The notes under the pieces: model-generated
What the model saw: only the letters and a program-made list of their open reading frames with translations
What the model was told of the DNA's origin: nothing
The model's database searches: none
Shown here: positions 1-10,633 of the stretch, one piece after another
Position numbering within the stretch: the first letter of the stretch is position 1
Layout of the letters: each line of letters opens with the position of its first letter
Program-made: the position numbers and the translations under genes
From: Crotophaga sulcirostris
Taxonomy: Eukaryota > Chordata > Aves > Cuculiformes > Crotophagidae
Assembly (NCBI GenBank): GCA_013397455.1
Contig: VYZB01000121.1
Coordinates: 1,292,219-1,356,218 of the forward strand
Direction of reading: 5' to 3'
Length of the DNA stretch: 64,000 bases

Positions 1-176
1 CCAGCACCCACCTTGCTACAACCTTCTTTCAGGGAGTTGTAGAAAGCGATTTTTCATGTAGTGAGGGGCTCAAAACACAATATTCAAGGTGCGGCCTCAC
101 CAGCACTGGGTACAACAGCCTTCCATACCTTCCTGCCTTTTCTCCTCCACCCTTCCCTCCCTCCCTGCCTGCCAGC
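1..176 (-). mobile_element. CR1 LINE fragment cut by the window edge
   Basis: The plus strand reads as the complement of the CR1 3' third: a segment resembling 'caacctcctttcaggnagttgtag', then 'gtgaggggctcaaaac', then 'aaggtgcggcctcaccagca', in the order seen in the fuller copies at 571-690 and 897-1486. The CR1 3' end lies left of the window. The last 30 bases are a pyrimidine-rich stretch (CCCTCCCTGCC) that looks like decayed CR1. No coding potential survives. Confidence 0.85.
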
Positions 177-248
177 CTCTTACCTCCACAAGCAGCTGGG
201 AGGAGGAGCAGAAGGATGGCAAAGAGGAAGGACTGTGGGGAGGCTCAT

Positions 249-716
249 GGGATCATGAAATCACTAAGGTTTGAAAAGGCTTCTAAGGTCATCCAGCCCA
301 GCCATCAACACAACACCAACGCGCCTATTAACTGTGTCCCAAAGTGCCATATCCACTCATTTTTTTGAACCAGATGTCCCAAAGCGCCACATATACTCAT
401 TTTTTAACCTCTCCAGGGATGGAGACTCCACCACTGCCCTAGGCAGCCTGCTCCAGTGCTTCACTACTCTTTCAGTAAAGAAATTTGCCCAGATATCCAA
501 TCTGAACCTCCCCTGATGAAACTTGAGGGCATTTTCTCTCATCCTATCACTTGTGACTTGGGAGAGGAGACCAGCACCCACCTTGCTGCATCCTTCTTTC
601 AGGGAACTGTAGAGAGTGATTTTTCATATAGTGAGGGAAAAACTGAACACAGTGTTCAAGGTGTGGCTTCACCAGCACTGAGTACAACCTCCTTCCCTCC
701 CTCCCTGCCTCCCAGC
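249..716 (-). mobile_element. CR1 LINE 3' fragment with a 40-bp internal tandem duplication
   Basis: Starting at 249, the minus-strand CR1 3' end is followed inward by the conserved blocks for 'dynamic' CR1 C-terminal sequence (ctccagggatggagactccaccac, gcctgctccagtgcttc, caatctgaacctcccctg). The 3' octamer tail is decayed to 'atcatgaaatcac'. A 40-bp unit beginning 'tgtcccaaagtgccat' at 335-374 is repeated at 375-414 with a few differences, which other copies lack. Truncated at the 5' end and non-functional. Confidence 0.9.
335..414. repeat. 40-bp tandem duplication inside a CR1 copy
   Basis: Two adjacent units both run from 'tgtcccaaag' through 'actcattttt' (335-374 and 375-414). They differ at several bases, so the duplication is not recent. 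The other CR1 copies here have a single unit at this position (for example 980-1015). Confidence 0.8.
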
Positions 717-896
717 ACTGTGCCTGCACGCCCAGCCCTGCGACATGGGCATACATGCGTGGGTCGGGGGGACCCCACGGAGGCAGTTTCCTTCTGAGAG
801 GACACAAGGAATAAACTGGGGCAAATGACAAGGAGTAGGGGCAGGGCGGGTGGTTGCTGCCACACACAGAGTCATCCTGCAGGAAAGTGTCCAGGA

Positions 897-1486
897 ATCC
901 TGGAATTGCTAAGGTTGGAAAAGACCTCTGAGATCATCCAGTGCAACAATCAGTCCAACACCACTGTGCCCACTGAACCATGTCCCAAAGTGCCACCTCT
1001 ACACAATTTTTGAATGCCTCCAGGGATAGGGACACCACCACTTCCCTGGGCAGACTCTTCCAATGCTTCTCCACTCTTTCAGTAAAGATTTTTTTCCGAA
1101 TATCCAATCTAAACCTCTCCTGCCACCACTTCAGGACATTCCCTCTCGTCCTATCACTTGTTACTTGGGAGAAGAGACCAACACCCACCTCACTACAACC
1201 TCCTCTCAGGGAACTGTTAGAGAGAGATAAGATCTTCCCTCAGCCTCCTCCAGGCTAAACAATCCCAAGCTCCTCAGCTGCTCCCCATAACCCTTCTGTT
1301 CCAGACTTTTTCCCAGCTCCATTGCACTTCCTAGGACATGCTCCAGCCCCCCTGTGTCTTTCTTATGCTGAGAGGCCCAAAACTGAGCACAGAATTCAAG
1401 GTGCTGTCTCACCAGCACTGAATACAGAGGCACAATCCCTTCCCTGCTCCTGCTGGCCACACCATTTTTGATACAAGCCAGGAAAT
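897..1486 (-). mobile_element. CR1 LINE 3' fragment, about 590 bp
   Basis: Best preserved of the three left-edge copies. From the 3' end it runs 'aaggttggaaaagacctctgagatcatcc', the ccatgtccc segment, the 'ctccactctttcagtaaag' block, 'cccataacccttctg', and reaches 'ctgctggccacacc' near 1448-1465, which lies just downstream of the RT domain in full CR1. Fragments of the C-terminal ORF2 frame remain open on the minus strand at 934-1188 and 1206-1460, but in different frames. Truncated and dead. Confidence 0.93.
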
Positions 1487-3026
1487 CATGTTGTGCTGGG
1501 GGGTTTGGTTGGGGAGGGAGTCCCAGCCAACCCCTGACCTGGAACTCCAGGCCAGAAACCTGCAGAGTGTGAGGGGATCGGCCCTCAGGTCAGCACCTTT
1601 GGGCCCAGCTGTTGGTACACAGGGCAGCTGAGCTGTTCACTGGCGTGGTTTCCTCAGAGAAAACCACTCAAAAAACACCCTTTCCTTTGAGTTTTATTGC
1701 AAAGACATGATATTACAGCAATAAGAATGAAAAAGATGCATCCTAGAATCTACAAGATACTGTTTATCCTCTAAAAGTTGTGACCCCATTGCTACTAAAA
1801 AGCTATTTACTCCACACTTTCCTGAAATTGTCCTTTTTTTTTTTTTGCCTTTTGTTACTCAAATCTGCAAGGTCTCACACCCCCATTAATAATTCTGCTA
1901 AATGAAGTGGATTTACTTAGCAGATCAGGCTCACCTCCCCTCTGCGATCAAGAAGACGTCCTGTGACAAACATTACCAGGCAGTACAACATGTAGATATC
2001 TTCTGATTTTATTCTTTTCTCTTCCCCCCCTAGTGTTAAAAAAGCTGACAAATAGCAGCACGTTGACACTTGTACGTCTCTCAAGAGTTCTCAGAAGGCA
2101 TCTAAACATTCAGGTTTTCAAAGCTTTGCGTTACCCAAAAGTATTATATGAATTTTTCCTGAGGCCACTAAAACAAACTGCTACTCCCACTTTCACAACT
2201 CTCCAGCCAACCTCTTTTTTATCTGCTAAAATGAAGTTTCATATCTTGCCTTCTAAAGGCAAATTTTGCTTCTAGTTACACCGCTAAGATCAGTGGAATT
2301 ATGCTGGGTTTGTGCCCAGTGTCAGTGAAAGGAGAAGCTGGCTCTAGCCCTGAATTTATAGCATTGTAATGCATTCATTCCCTGCTGTTTTTCTGTTTAA
2401 GAAATTTCAGTTTCAACAGCAGAGTCTTACAACTTGGATTTGCATTACCGTGTTTAAATATTATAAATGTAATTTTAAATTATGTCATAGCCTGCTGTCC
2501 TGGTGGGTTTCTGTTTGCTGTTGTTTGCTTTCTCTGGCAGATTTCTAAATAAAATTACTTTAACACAGCCTTGTTGCTGTTGTAGCAGTGACATGCCTAA
2601 ATATAGAAATGTAGAGTAAATATTTGTAAGGTTCCCTTTACAAGACAAGCTTTTCCCGAGTGCCTTCCAGGGCAGCAGCATGTGTATGGGTGTGTGGGGA
2701 CTAGGACAGCTATACTAAGGATTTCCTGCAGGAGAGGGTGATGTGGTGGTGGCACGCCTTCAGGAGATTTAGTCTGAGGAAAGCAGCTTTAAATTTGACA
2801 AGTATTCCACAGAAGAGCTTCTAAGTAAAATCAGCCAAATTGTCACATAACTGCCCCTGGCACATCATTTCTATTCGCTTTGCAGGTAAAGTTGTCTGTC
2901 CTAGGTGGTTTGCTGCTGCAGGTAGCATGCATCACCCTGAATTTCCTCTTTCTTAAGGCTTGCAAGTTGGCTTCCGTTATACAAGCCTTCACGGGGCTTC
3001 ATTTACATGAATATATTTGAATTGTT
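1487..3026. other. Unique AT-rich stretch; one weak exon-like ORF
   Basis: No repeat family recognised. A strong polypyrimidine acceptor-like tract ends at 2032, and an open plus-strand frame follows to a stop at 2273-2275 (about 80 codons, basic and hydrophobic). AATAAA occurs at about 2547. This could be a terminal exon of an upstream gene, but I recognise no protein family and found no convincing internal donor. A second acceptor-like site at about 2885 opens a shorter frame. Both may be chance. Confidence 0.2.
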
Positions 3027-3139
3027 GATTAGATGATGGGATGGTGTTTAGATGATGGGATGGTGTTAGTGTTGGCTTATAGGTTGGACTTGATGATCTC
3101 AGAGGTCCTTTCCAACCTTGTAATACTGTGATACTGTGA
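3027..3139 (+). mobile_element. CR1 LINE, terminal 3' end only (young subfamily)
   Basis: Only the last ~110 bp of CR1 is present: 'gatgatgggatggtgttag', the 'ggttggacttgatgatctcag' block, 'cctttccaaccttg' and a tail of 'taatactgtgatactgtga'. A 20-bp unit (tagatgatgggatggtgttt) is tandemly duplicated at about 3030-3067. The near-consensus sequence and GATACTGT tail match the copies at 18696, 44251, 56629 and 57653. Confidence 0.93.
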
Positions 3140-3480
3140 ATGGAGGAACAATTGTAATGATGCTTTTCTTGATACTTCTTGTATCTTGATACTTCATTTG
3201 CAAATGTGTCGTTTTCCTGAAATCTCTGATATAAATGATGCTAGGATAGTTAATCCTTCATCCCTGCTGTGTGGATGGTGTCAGGCTAGATTCTCCAAAA
3301 TGTTTGCGTATTCTGGGAATGTACGTGATTTTTCCCTTGCTGGCTATTGGGTCAGGTATTCCTTACCCTTGGTCTAGTATTGAAATGTCAGAGCACAGGT
3401 GATGATTTTTCTGATCTAATTCAAAGACCAACCTGTAGACGGGCCAGAACTGGATCTGACACATAAAAGGACGTCATTGC

Positions 3481-3948
3481 ATGTTTCTTAATGTTGCTGT
3501 TATAAATACCCGTTCGCTTGTTGATTTATGGCAAATGAAATTCTTTGCACAGAATTGTGCCTGTGGAGGACTAACAGAGTCTGTGCCTATGCTTGTGAAT
3601 AAAACTGAGTGTTCCAGGCACTTGAGTACGATTGTCTGCAGAGCCCAGGGTGTAGCGACCTTTTCTGCTGTGCCTCCGAGTGTACCACCAACCTGGTGCT
3701 GCTTGGCAGCCGAGGGACGGCAGTCAGCCTTCCCAGTTGGCAGTCTGCGTGGAGACCAAGAGAGCTCCCACGTGGAGCCACATGCCAGTCTGCCCGCTGC
3801 CTTGAGAGCCTGTGCACATTCACAGGGATGCTTTAATTCACTAGTGTGGAGTAGGTACAGCCCTGATTGCCATTTATTTGTTAATAATGACGGGTGTCTT
3901 TCACAGATCGAGCTAGCACTGCAAAGACAGTACACAAAGAGCAGCTAA
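3481..3948 (+). other. Segment open in frames of both strands; unrecognised
   Basis: A 155-codon plus-strand frame (3481-3948) overlaps a 153-codon minus-strand frame (3474-3935), and two further frames in the middle stay open for 75-78 codons. The centre (about 3610-3840) is GC- and CpG-richer than its flanks, which lowers stop-codon frequency and may explain the openness. The plus frame runs into the CR1 starting at 3930, so its last residues are CR1-derived. No domain, signal peptide or family is recognised. Probably not coding. Confidence 0.12.
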
Positions 3949-4326
3949 AGCCACTTGGTCTGTTCAGTCTGAAAAAGAGGAGACTGAAGGGAGACCTCAT
4001 TGTGGTCTACAGCTTCCTCACAAGGGGAGGAGGAGGAGCAGATGCTGATCTCTTCTCTCTGATAACCAGTGATGGGACCTGAGGGAATGCCAGGAATGTG
4101 CACCAGGGAAGGGTTAGGTTCTTGACTCAGAGGGTGATGGAGCACTGGAACAGGATCCCCAGGGAAGCAGTCACCACACTATGCCTGACAACATTCAAGA
4201 AGCATTTGGACAACACCATCAGACAAATGGTGTGAATTTTGGGGTTGTCGTATGCAGGGACAGGTGCTGAGCTTGATCATTGTGAGTCCCTTCCCACTCG
4301 GGACATTCTGTGGTTCTATGTTTCTA
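3930..4326 (+). mobile_element. Old diverged CR1 LINE 3' fragment
   Basis: Reads 'ttcagtctgaaaaagaggagactgaagggagacctcattg', then 'gggttaggttcttgactcagagggtgatggagcactgg', and ends 'ttcccactcgggacattctgtggttctatgtttc', the ATTCTGTG-type tail. It is clearly more divergent than the GATACTGT-tailed copies. 5'-truncated; no usable ORF. Confidence 0.9.
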
Positions 4327-6608
4327 AGACTTTGGAGTCAGAACCTGCACCTTCCATGGGAGCAGCAGGTGAATTACAGCGGCATTGAGGCCTTTGAACT
4401 ATGTTACTAAATCACTGACCCTGGTTTATATAGGATCCTTGTGCTGTACCACTCAAACAACGGCTGGGCCTAATATAGTAGTACGTACCATAGGACTAGG
4501 AACAGTGGTGAGATGTTCCCAGCAGCTGAATATGTGATTGAGAACTCAAAATAATTTTCAGGCCGGGCTTGTGCCCGATTTTCCTGGCTTTGGGCAAGCC
4601 ATTGGATCAGGCTCACAATTTCTCTCCATTGGTAAAGTAAGGAGTTATTTAGCAGATGTGTCAGAGGATTAATTAGGTTTTGTACAACATTTAAAAACTA
4701 AGTGAAAGGCCCACAACTTCAGTTATTTATGGAGAAGGTGTTGCTTGGATCATGGATACAAGCAACTTGTAACCTTTACTTTCACTCCTTATTTCAGCAT
4801 AAAAGCTGCTTCTGTTTATTTCCAGTTTTCCAAAGATGTTATCCTGTCTAAGGAATAAATGGCAACAAGGGAATTTTCAGTCATTCTGTTACAGTGGAGC
4901 AATAAGAAAGCAACCTTTCTGTAATGAAGAACATGGAATTCTCCAACTATTCCAGTTCTTCCCCTTGTACTCTCACAGCTATGTAATAAACACAGTGAGT
5001 GCTAATTCTTCCTACCTACATGGCTGTTACAACCCATGGGAGGTCTTGCATTGCTGAGGAGTTGGAAAGGTAAGCAGAGTCTGGTCAAGAACGCAAATAC
5101 TGATATTTTTATTTCCTGTAACTTAAATTCTTTCCTTCCATTATGTTCATATTTTCTTTTATTTTTATCAAATAAAACTGACTGTATTCCCAGAATGATC
5201 ACCACAAGATAGTCATTAAACAGTCATCATCACTGTCTGTGTATTTAATTTTGACTCTGTGCTGGCAATTCTCCAATATTCATGGCAAAAATTAGAAACT
5301 TTTGTTTGCATTGAATATTTTGTGATACTGAATCTCTGAATAGGTCATTAATGATAAGCTATTTCAAAAATCTTTCCCTTCCTTTCAAAAGACCAACAGT
5401 TTTCAAATGTTATTTTTGTTTAATGACTTCCTGATTATTATTAATTTTCAAGAACATTTTGTCGCATGAGAAATGATCTCTTTCAAACTCCAAACTCTTC
5501 TTATAACCTTTTCTCCCTACTTATTTTGATCTTGTGTAGTTTGATATGCTTTCAAATACATGCTTAAGCTGCAGATGAATTAAGCCCAAATAAAAGACTA
5601 TATTCCCCATACTAATAGAAACTGTGTCCTATCTTAAGAGTCCGTATGTATATGACTTTAAAATTCATGAGCTGTCTTTACTTTGGTCTCTTAAGCAGAT
5701 GCATAAATACACACGTGCATCTACCTTGAAGTAATCATTTTTAATAGTGTGTGATACTGTTCATTGGTTTCTTTTATCTGCCCTCCAAAATGGCTTTAAA
5801 AGCTTTTGGGTAGCTGCCTGTGGTTGTTCACTTTCTCTTTTCCATTTTAGAACACCACCATTACACAGAGGCATAGGTTTTCGCTTGTCTCACTTCACTT
5901 CAGGCTGCATCTGGAAAAGAATTCTTTTTTTCCCCTCTAATTTTGCATATTTAATGGGTTTGCTGGTGTAAACAGATGTACTATTTCAGTTCCTTTTCAT
6001 GATCCCTCAGTGTATGCGACAAATTTCCTTCCTTTCAGAAATATATTGATATTACAACTCCATACTCAGCATCAGCACAACACATCTTTGAGTCAGAAGT
6101 TAGAACATCGAGGCTCAAAATCTTTTCTTAACCGGCAAATCTTGTTTCTTGCTGATCTGAGTCTGGCCATGCTTCAGCCCAGTTGTTCCTGTCATGAACA
6201 CTGATGGAAAATACTTTCCCTACTCTTATGATGTGTTCATCCTGACAGATTTGCTCAGAACCTGTTCTGCTGCAGTTTTTTTGAGATTTAGAAAGCATCC
6301 AGTTTCTATGCCATCCCATCCAAATGTTGCAAACAAGTTACTAGTTTATTGAAAGAGTAATTATTTTACTGTTGACTTTTAAAAAATCCATGTGTTTTGT
6401 TTGAATGTAGTACATTGATGTCAGTACACATCTTACTCTTAATTGTTACCACATTATCTATGACATTTCAAAATACTGTGTATTTTGTACTGGTTTTCAG
6501 TTTGACATTTCTAATTTCAGACCATTTACTGTCTTCCTAAAATTTAATGTGTATTGTGATGTGATGGTGGAAACGTGCTGTATTAATATGGCTGAATATT
6601 CATTCTAG
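4327..6608. other. Unique AT-rich stretch
   Basis: No repeat family or gene recognised. Acceptor-like pyrimidine tracts at about 4822 and 4979 open short frames that end in stops by 5057, before the donor-like GTAAGC at about 5071. The rest is AT-rich sequence with no ORF of interest. Confidence 0.5.
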
Positions 6609-6771
6609 GTCATATAGTATGTCAGCAAGTGAATTCTTCAGAAACAACCATATTAAACAAGAGAACAGCATTCAGTAGCACTTGTTTGGAGGCATTGCAC
6701 AGCCTCCTGGCTGAACGTTGGCCTGCACTAACGGAGAATGAGAAGCTTTGTTTGCTGCTGCTCTTTGCCTG
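6609..6771 (+). CDS. Candidate internal exon, unrecognised protein
   Basis: A 163-bp segment is bounded by an acceptor (ATTCATTCTAG ending at 6608) and a near-perfect donor (TG|GTAAGTGG at 6772). One plus-strand frame is open across the whole segment, with 2 nt of a split codon at each end. The peptide has a coding-like composition: a hydrophilic start, then a helical stretch containing 'CLEALHSLLAERWPALTEN' and a Leu-rich end. I do not recognise the family. It could be a real exon of a gene with long introns, or a chance pseudo-exon. Its exit phase fits the candidate at 20039-20096. Confidence 0.3.
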
Positions 6772-9700
6772 GTAAGTGGCTACCCAGGTTGTTGGGGTTT
6801 TTTTCAGACTTTTTACAGCAATGAAGCATTGGGTTTTTTTCCACAATTCCTTAACCAGGTGCTATGAAAATGTAAAGGCTAATGCCATTAAAAGTGCACA
6901 TAGCATAAGAGAGTGAAAAATATGAAATTGTATAGAGCAAAACCAATGAAGTGGAGCACCAGAATACTCAAATTGTCCTACTTACTGTATTTTCCTATGC
7001 CCAAACACTTTTCTATCATATGTATGAGTGTCTGAGAAAATGCATATTCACTGGTATCCCTTGCTACAGCGTTTTATGATGTTGCAGAATTTTACTTTTT
7101 AGAAAAGCTACTGTGGTTTTACTTTTGGATCCATTTTACCTTCTAAGTTTAGGCTAATGTCCTGTCAATTCACGTGTCCTGCAGTAGATGTTTTCAAAAC
7201 AGGCATAGACAATAAAATTTTACTCATTCTTACATTTAGATTTTCTAGTTGTAATGTGTCATTTTCATATAATATTGCATAAGAGCTGTAACTGCCACAA
7301 TGCACGTTCTACCTGAAATAGAGAAGAAACTGAAAGGGCGTAAGTGGACATGGGGCCCAGAAAACAGGATAGCCATGCAAATGTTGTATTTTTCAAAAGG
7401 AAATGTTGCAAAAGTCAAATCATAATAATAAACTGAAAAGAAAATTAGCAAAAAGGCACACCTAAGAACAATTATTTGCTTTGAAAAACTGCATGTGATT
7501 TTTCATAGATGTCTTTGTTCTTATTAGTGTCCTCTTTGACAGATTGGCTGTCTTTTTTAGCATATAGTAGTTAATTAAGCAGCACTGAAGTTTTTCCTCT
7601 TTTCTGAGAGCTGAGGTTTATGTCCCTGAAAGGCCGTGGTAAAACTTCCCTTTAACTTGAGAAGCACAGAAACAAGTGCTACGTGAGTGCTCCGTCAAAG
7701 GATGTGGTCATTTAATTTCAATCTCATATTATTGCCTGTAATTAAATGTGAGAGAAACCAGTCTGTTTTATACTTGTCTGTATTTATAATTTATGCCTTC
7801 ACATAAAACAGCTATGGATTATTTCCTGAGACTATAAGTATTGAGTGACTCCATTTACAGATACACTGAACAATGATGTTATTTTTTAAGCAACACTAGA
7901 AGTATCCTCATTTTTGGAAGCTGATTTCTTAGTTTTTAAGTTTTTGCCACAAGAAAAGACAAAAAATTTAGTGTGAAAGGACAAACCACTTTTTTTCCTA
8001 TTACAAATTTGAAAACATTTTGCTTGCAATAATTTTCTTTTCGTAGTTAATTACAGCCAAGTTAGGTAAGATTTCTCAGTAACGAATGACCTCAGGTTTA
8101 TGCAGCGTATCTCTGACTGCTGATGGACAAAAATTTACGCATTGATAAACATCTTTGTATTTTTGCAGCTGTTTAGGTATCCTTTGGATGTTTATATAGG
8201 TGCTTTTACAGGAGCTAGGGAAAGGAAAAACGTCTGATAAGAATGAACAAACAGGAAAATGTGATTACACTCATAATACCTACAGAACTTCCTCTGAGAC
8301 CCATGATGTAACCTGTGCAGGATAATCCCAGCTGTTGTGTGGAGGACTGTCTTTCATTTCAAGCTCGGGCAGATTTTCATGCTGTTTACACTGACATTGT
8401 TAAGCATAGTGTTTAATCTCACTATTGACGAATATTCTCAGTAGCTGCAGTAAAATAATTCTCCAGTTTTTGCTTATTAGTTGCAATGACTTCATATAAG
8501 CCTCCTATCTGTATCTTGTATGCAGGTAAAGGGTATTTCTGTCTTGACATAGGTAGCAGGTGTTTCTATAAATTAAATCATATGCACAACTTATAAAAAT
8601 CAACAAAATGCTATATGCATATATTACTCATCAGAATCATATTCTGCATTGATAGTAGAAAATGATATTCTTGCTTAATAGAACAATGTTAGTATAAAAT
8701 TTAAATAGCGTATATCTAAATGTAGCTATAATGTAGGTAAAAAATAGCCATACATTGGTCTTTTCAAATAATAATTGTATAGTGGAGTTCATAAAATAAT
8801 AACAATGGAAATTATTTATGTTTAATTTTAGAATTTCACTTAAGTTCCCAATTATCAGAAAATAATAATCAACTCTTTTTGACCTGTATTTTCAAATTAA
8901 CCTCTTTATGAATGGTGTCATTGAACACTGAAAGATCAGTAAAGGAAATACTGTGTCCTGTTATAGATGTGATTTTAGCAACAATGTAACTGGGTCTAAT
9001 TTCATGGACACCAGTTCTGCATAAAGCCAGTAATTTTTTAAAACAGCTGCTCACATGGTGCCAGCAAAATTTGTGTATGTACTTACTGACTGCACAAAAC
9101 CCAGTATTTGCATGTGAGGCATATAAAATGAATTTGCAAAATTGCTACCTGTGTCTGAGGTCATATTTACACATCTAAAGTATCCATTCTGTATATGAAG
9201 ATTCCTATGTGTATACTCCTGTGAAACAAGTTCCTTCAAGTATTACACTGGGATAGTTTAGGTGTCCTGTTCTTCTGCTTACAGGTTAGTTCCTGTGTGT
9301 CCTTTGCCCTGGGATGAATTCTTCAGTTAAGAAATGTTTATAAATTGGAAAGTAGAAACAAAATGTTTAAATCCAATATACTAAAACTAATCCTGACCTA
9401 TTTTTGTTACAGGAGACAAGGACTTAATTGAAACACAGTTTATTAATCTAACAGCAAAAAATAAATAGATAAAGTGCTGTGGTTGGTGTAATTAGCCAGA
9501 TTCCTATACTTCTTAACCTTATAATGTGTTAATCTGAATGTATACTTTCCAAGTAGCCCACTTACTACTCTTTCTATTACTGTTCTATTTATTGTTTATA
9601 ATAGTATTTACTTGTTTCACAGCAGTTTATTTAAGCTAGTTGTTTTTTTGCTGTTGATTTTGAAATTAGTTCCACAGTAAGAAATTACTAGGAATAGGAA

Positions 9701-9923
9701 CATAAGTAGTCCATAGGTTTAAGGTGTGTTATAACTTGTTCCTGAGTAACCTAAATGTAATCAGGCAGTGATTCTTCTCCCCAGTTTTAACTAATTGTGG
9801 ATCAAATGCTAATGGGTGTTAAACAAGAAATTACTGGCTGTCATCCCTCTATGCTATTGGAGTTCAAGTCAGAGATAGGTCAGGATCCAACACTAATAGT
9901 GAAACCACTCTGTGGAAAGGGAA
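6772..9923. other. Unique AT-rich stretch, no gene seen
   Basis: About 3.1 kb with no recognisable repeat or exon. Composition is strongly AT-rich, with poly-T and poly-A runs and no ORF above about 70 codons that looks coding. Confidence 0.5.
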
Positions 9924-10028
9924 AACTCTCTATGGGACAGCTCTCTGCGAAACAACTCTGCATGAGACACCTCTACACAGCTGATTCCCCACTGGGACAA
10001 CTCTACGTGGGAGACCTGAGTGCCTGAC
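9924..10028 (+). repeat. 15-bp minisatellite, forward array (left arm)
   Basis: Seven consecutive degenerate 15-bp units can be cut exactly: starts at 9924, 9939, 9954, 9969, 9984, 9999 and 10014, with a consensus close to 'aactctacgtgggac'. In frame the array encodes a 5-residue periodicity (G/K-Q-L-S/C-x), superficially like a pentapeptide repeat. The enclosing frame is only 76 codons and no bacterial-type pentapeptide protein is expected here. The array has an inverted partner at 10117-10213. Confidence 0.85.
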
Positions 10029-10116
10029 AAGAGCCTCCTACCATGTTCAAGAACTTTGTGGAGCTCAGCATGGGTTGGATTCAGGAAAGACTGGTAGTGC
10101 CTGTTGGAACACTTGC

Positions 10117-10213
10117 TGCCAGGCACTCAGGGCTCCCCATGTAGAGTTGTCCCCACAGAGAGTCAACCACGTAGAGATGTCCTTCAGAAAGCTGGCTACA
10201 GAGAGTTGTCCTA
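10117..10213 (-). repeat. 15-bp minisatellite, inverted array (right arm)
   Basis: Five 15-bp units start at 10139, 10154, 10169, 10184 and 10199. They are the reverse complement of the left array, ordered so that individual units pair with individual left-arm units. The inner edge (ggcactcaggg at about 10122) is also the complement of the left arm's inner edge (ctgagtgcct, 10016-10025). The spacer is about 85 bp. The arrangement is an inverted duplication of a whole array, able to form an imperfect hairpin. Confidence 0.82.
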
Positions 10214-10260
10214 GACCCTCACTGCTGAACCTAACTACTTTGAAAGGAGAGGAGGTCTGA

Positions 10261-10633
10261 TATCACAGTATCATAGTATTACAAGGTTGGAAAGGACCTT
10301 TGCGATCGAGTCCAACCTATAACCCATCAGTAACACTAACACCAACACCAACCCATCATCTAAACCATTGCACTAAGTGCCTCATCCAGTCTCCTCTTAA
10401 ACACCTCCCAGGACGGTGACTCCACCACCTCCTCAGGCAGCACATTCCAATGGCCAATCACCCTTTCAGTGGAGAATTTTTTCCTAATATCCTAAACCTC
10501 CCCTGACAAAGCTTGAGTCCATGTCCTCTTGTTCTGTCACTGGTCACCTGAGAGAAGAGACCAACCCCTGCCTGACTACAACCTCCTTTTAGGTAGCTGT
10601 AGAGAGCAATAAGGTCTCCCCTGAGCCTCCTAT
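10261..10633 (-). mobile_element. CR1 LINE 3' fragment (GATACTGT-tailed)
   Basis: Begins with the complement of the tail (tatcacagtatcatagtatt). It continues 'acaaggttggaaaggacc', 'aaccattgcactaagtgcctcatcc', 'gactccaccacctcctcagg', 'ccaatcaccctttcagtgg' and ends near 'taaggtctcccctgagcctcc'. A short expansion of the 'acaccaaca' segment (about 10335-10355) sets it apart from its relatives. It lies 47 bp right of the inverted minisatellite. 5'-truncated. Confidence 0.95.

Noticed and set aside
2033..2275. Possible terminal exon after a strong pyrimidine tract
   Set aside because: Only one supporting signal (the acceptor) and no recognised protein; kept as a note in the 1487-3026 entry.
9797..10027. 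Pentapeptide-repeat protein suggested by the 5-residue period
   Set aside because: The periodicity comes from 15-bp minisatellite units, the frame is only 76 codons, and pentapeptide-repeat proteins of this kind are not expected from such a short frame in a bird.
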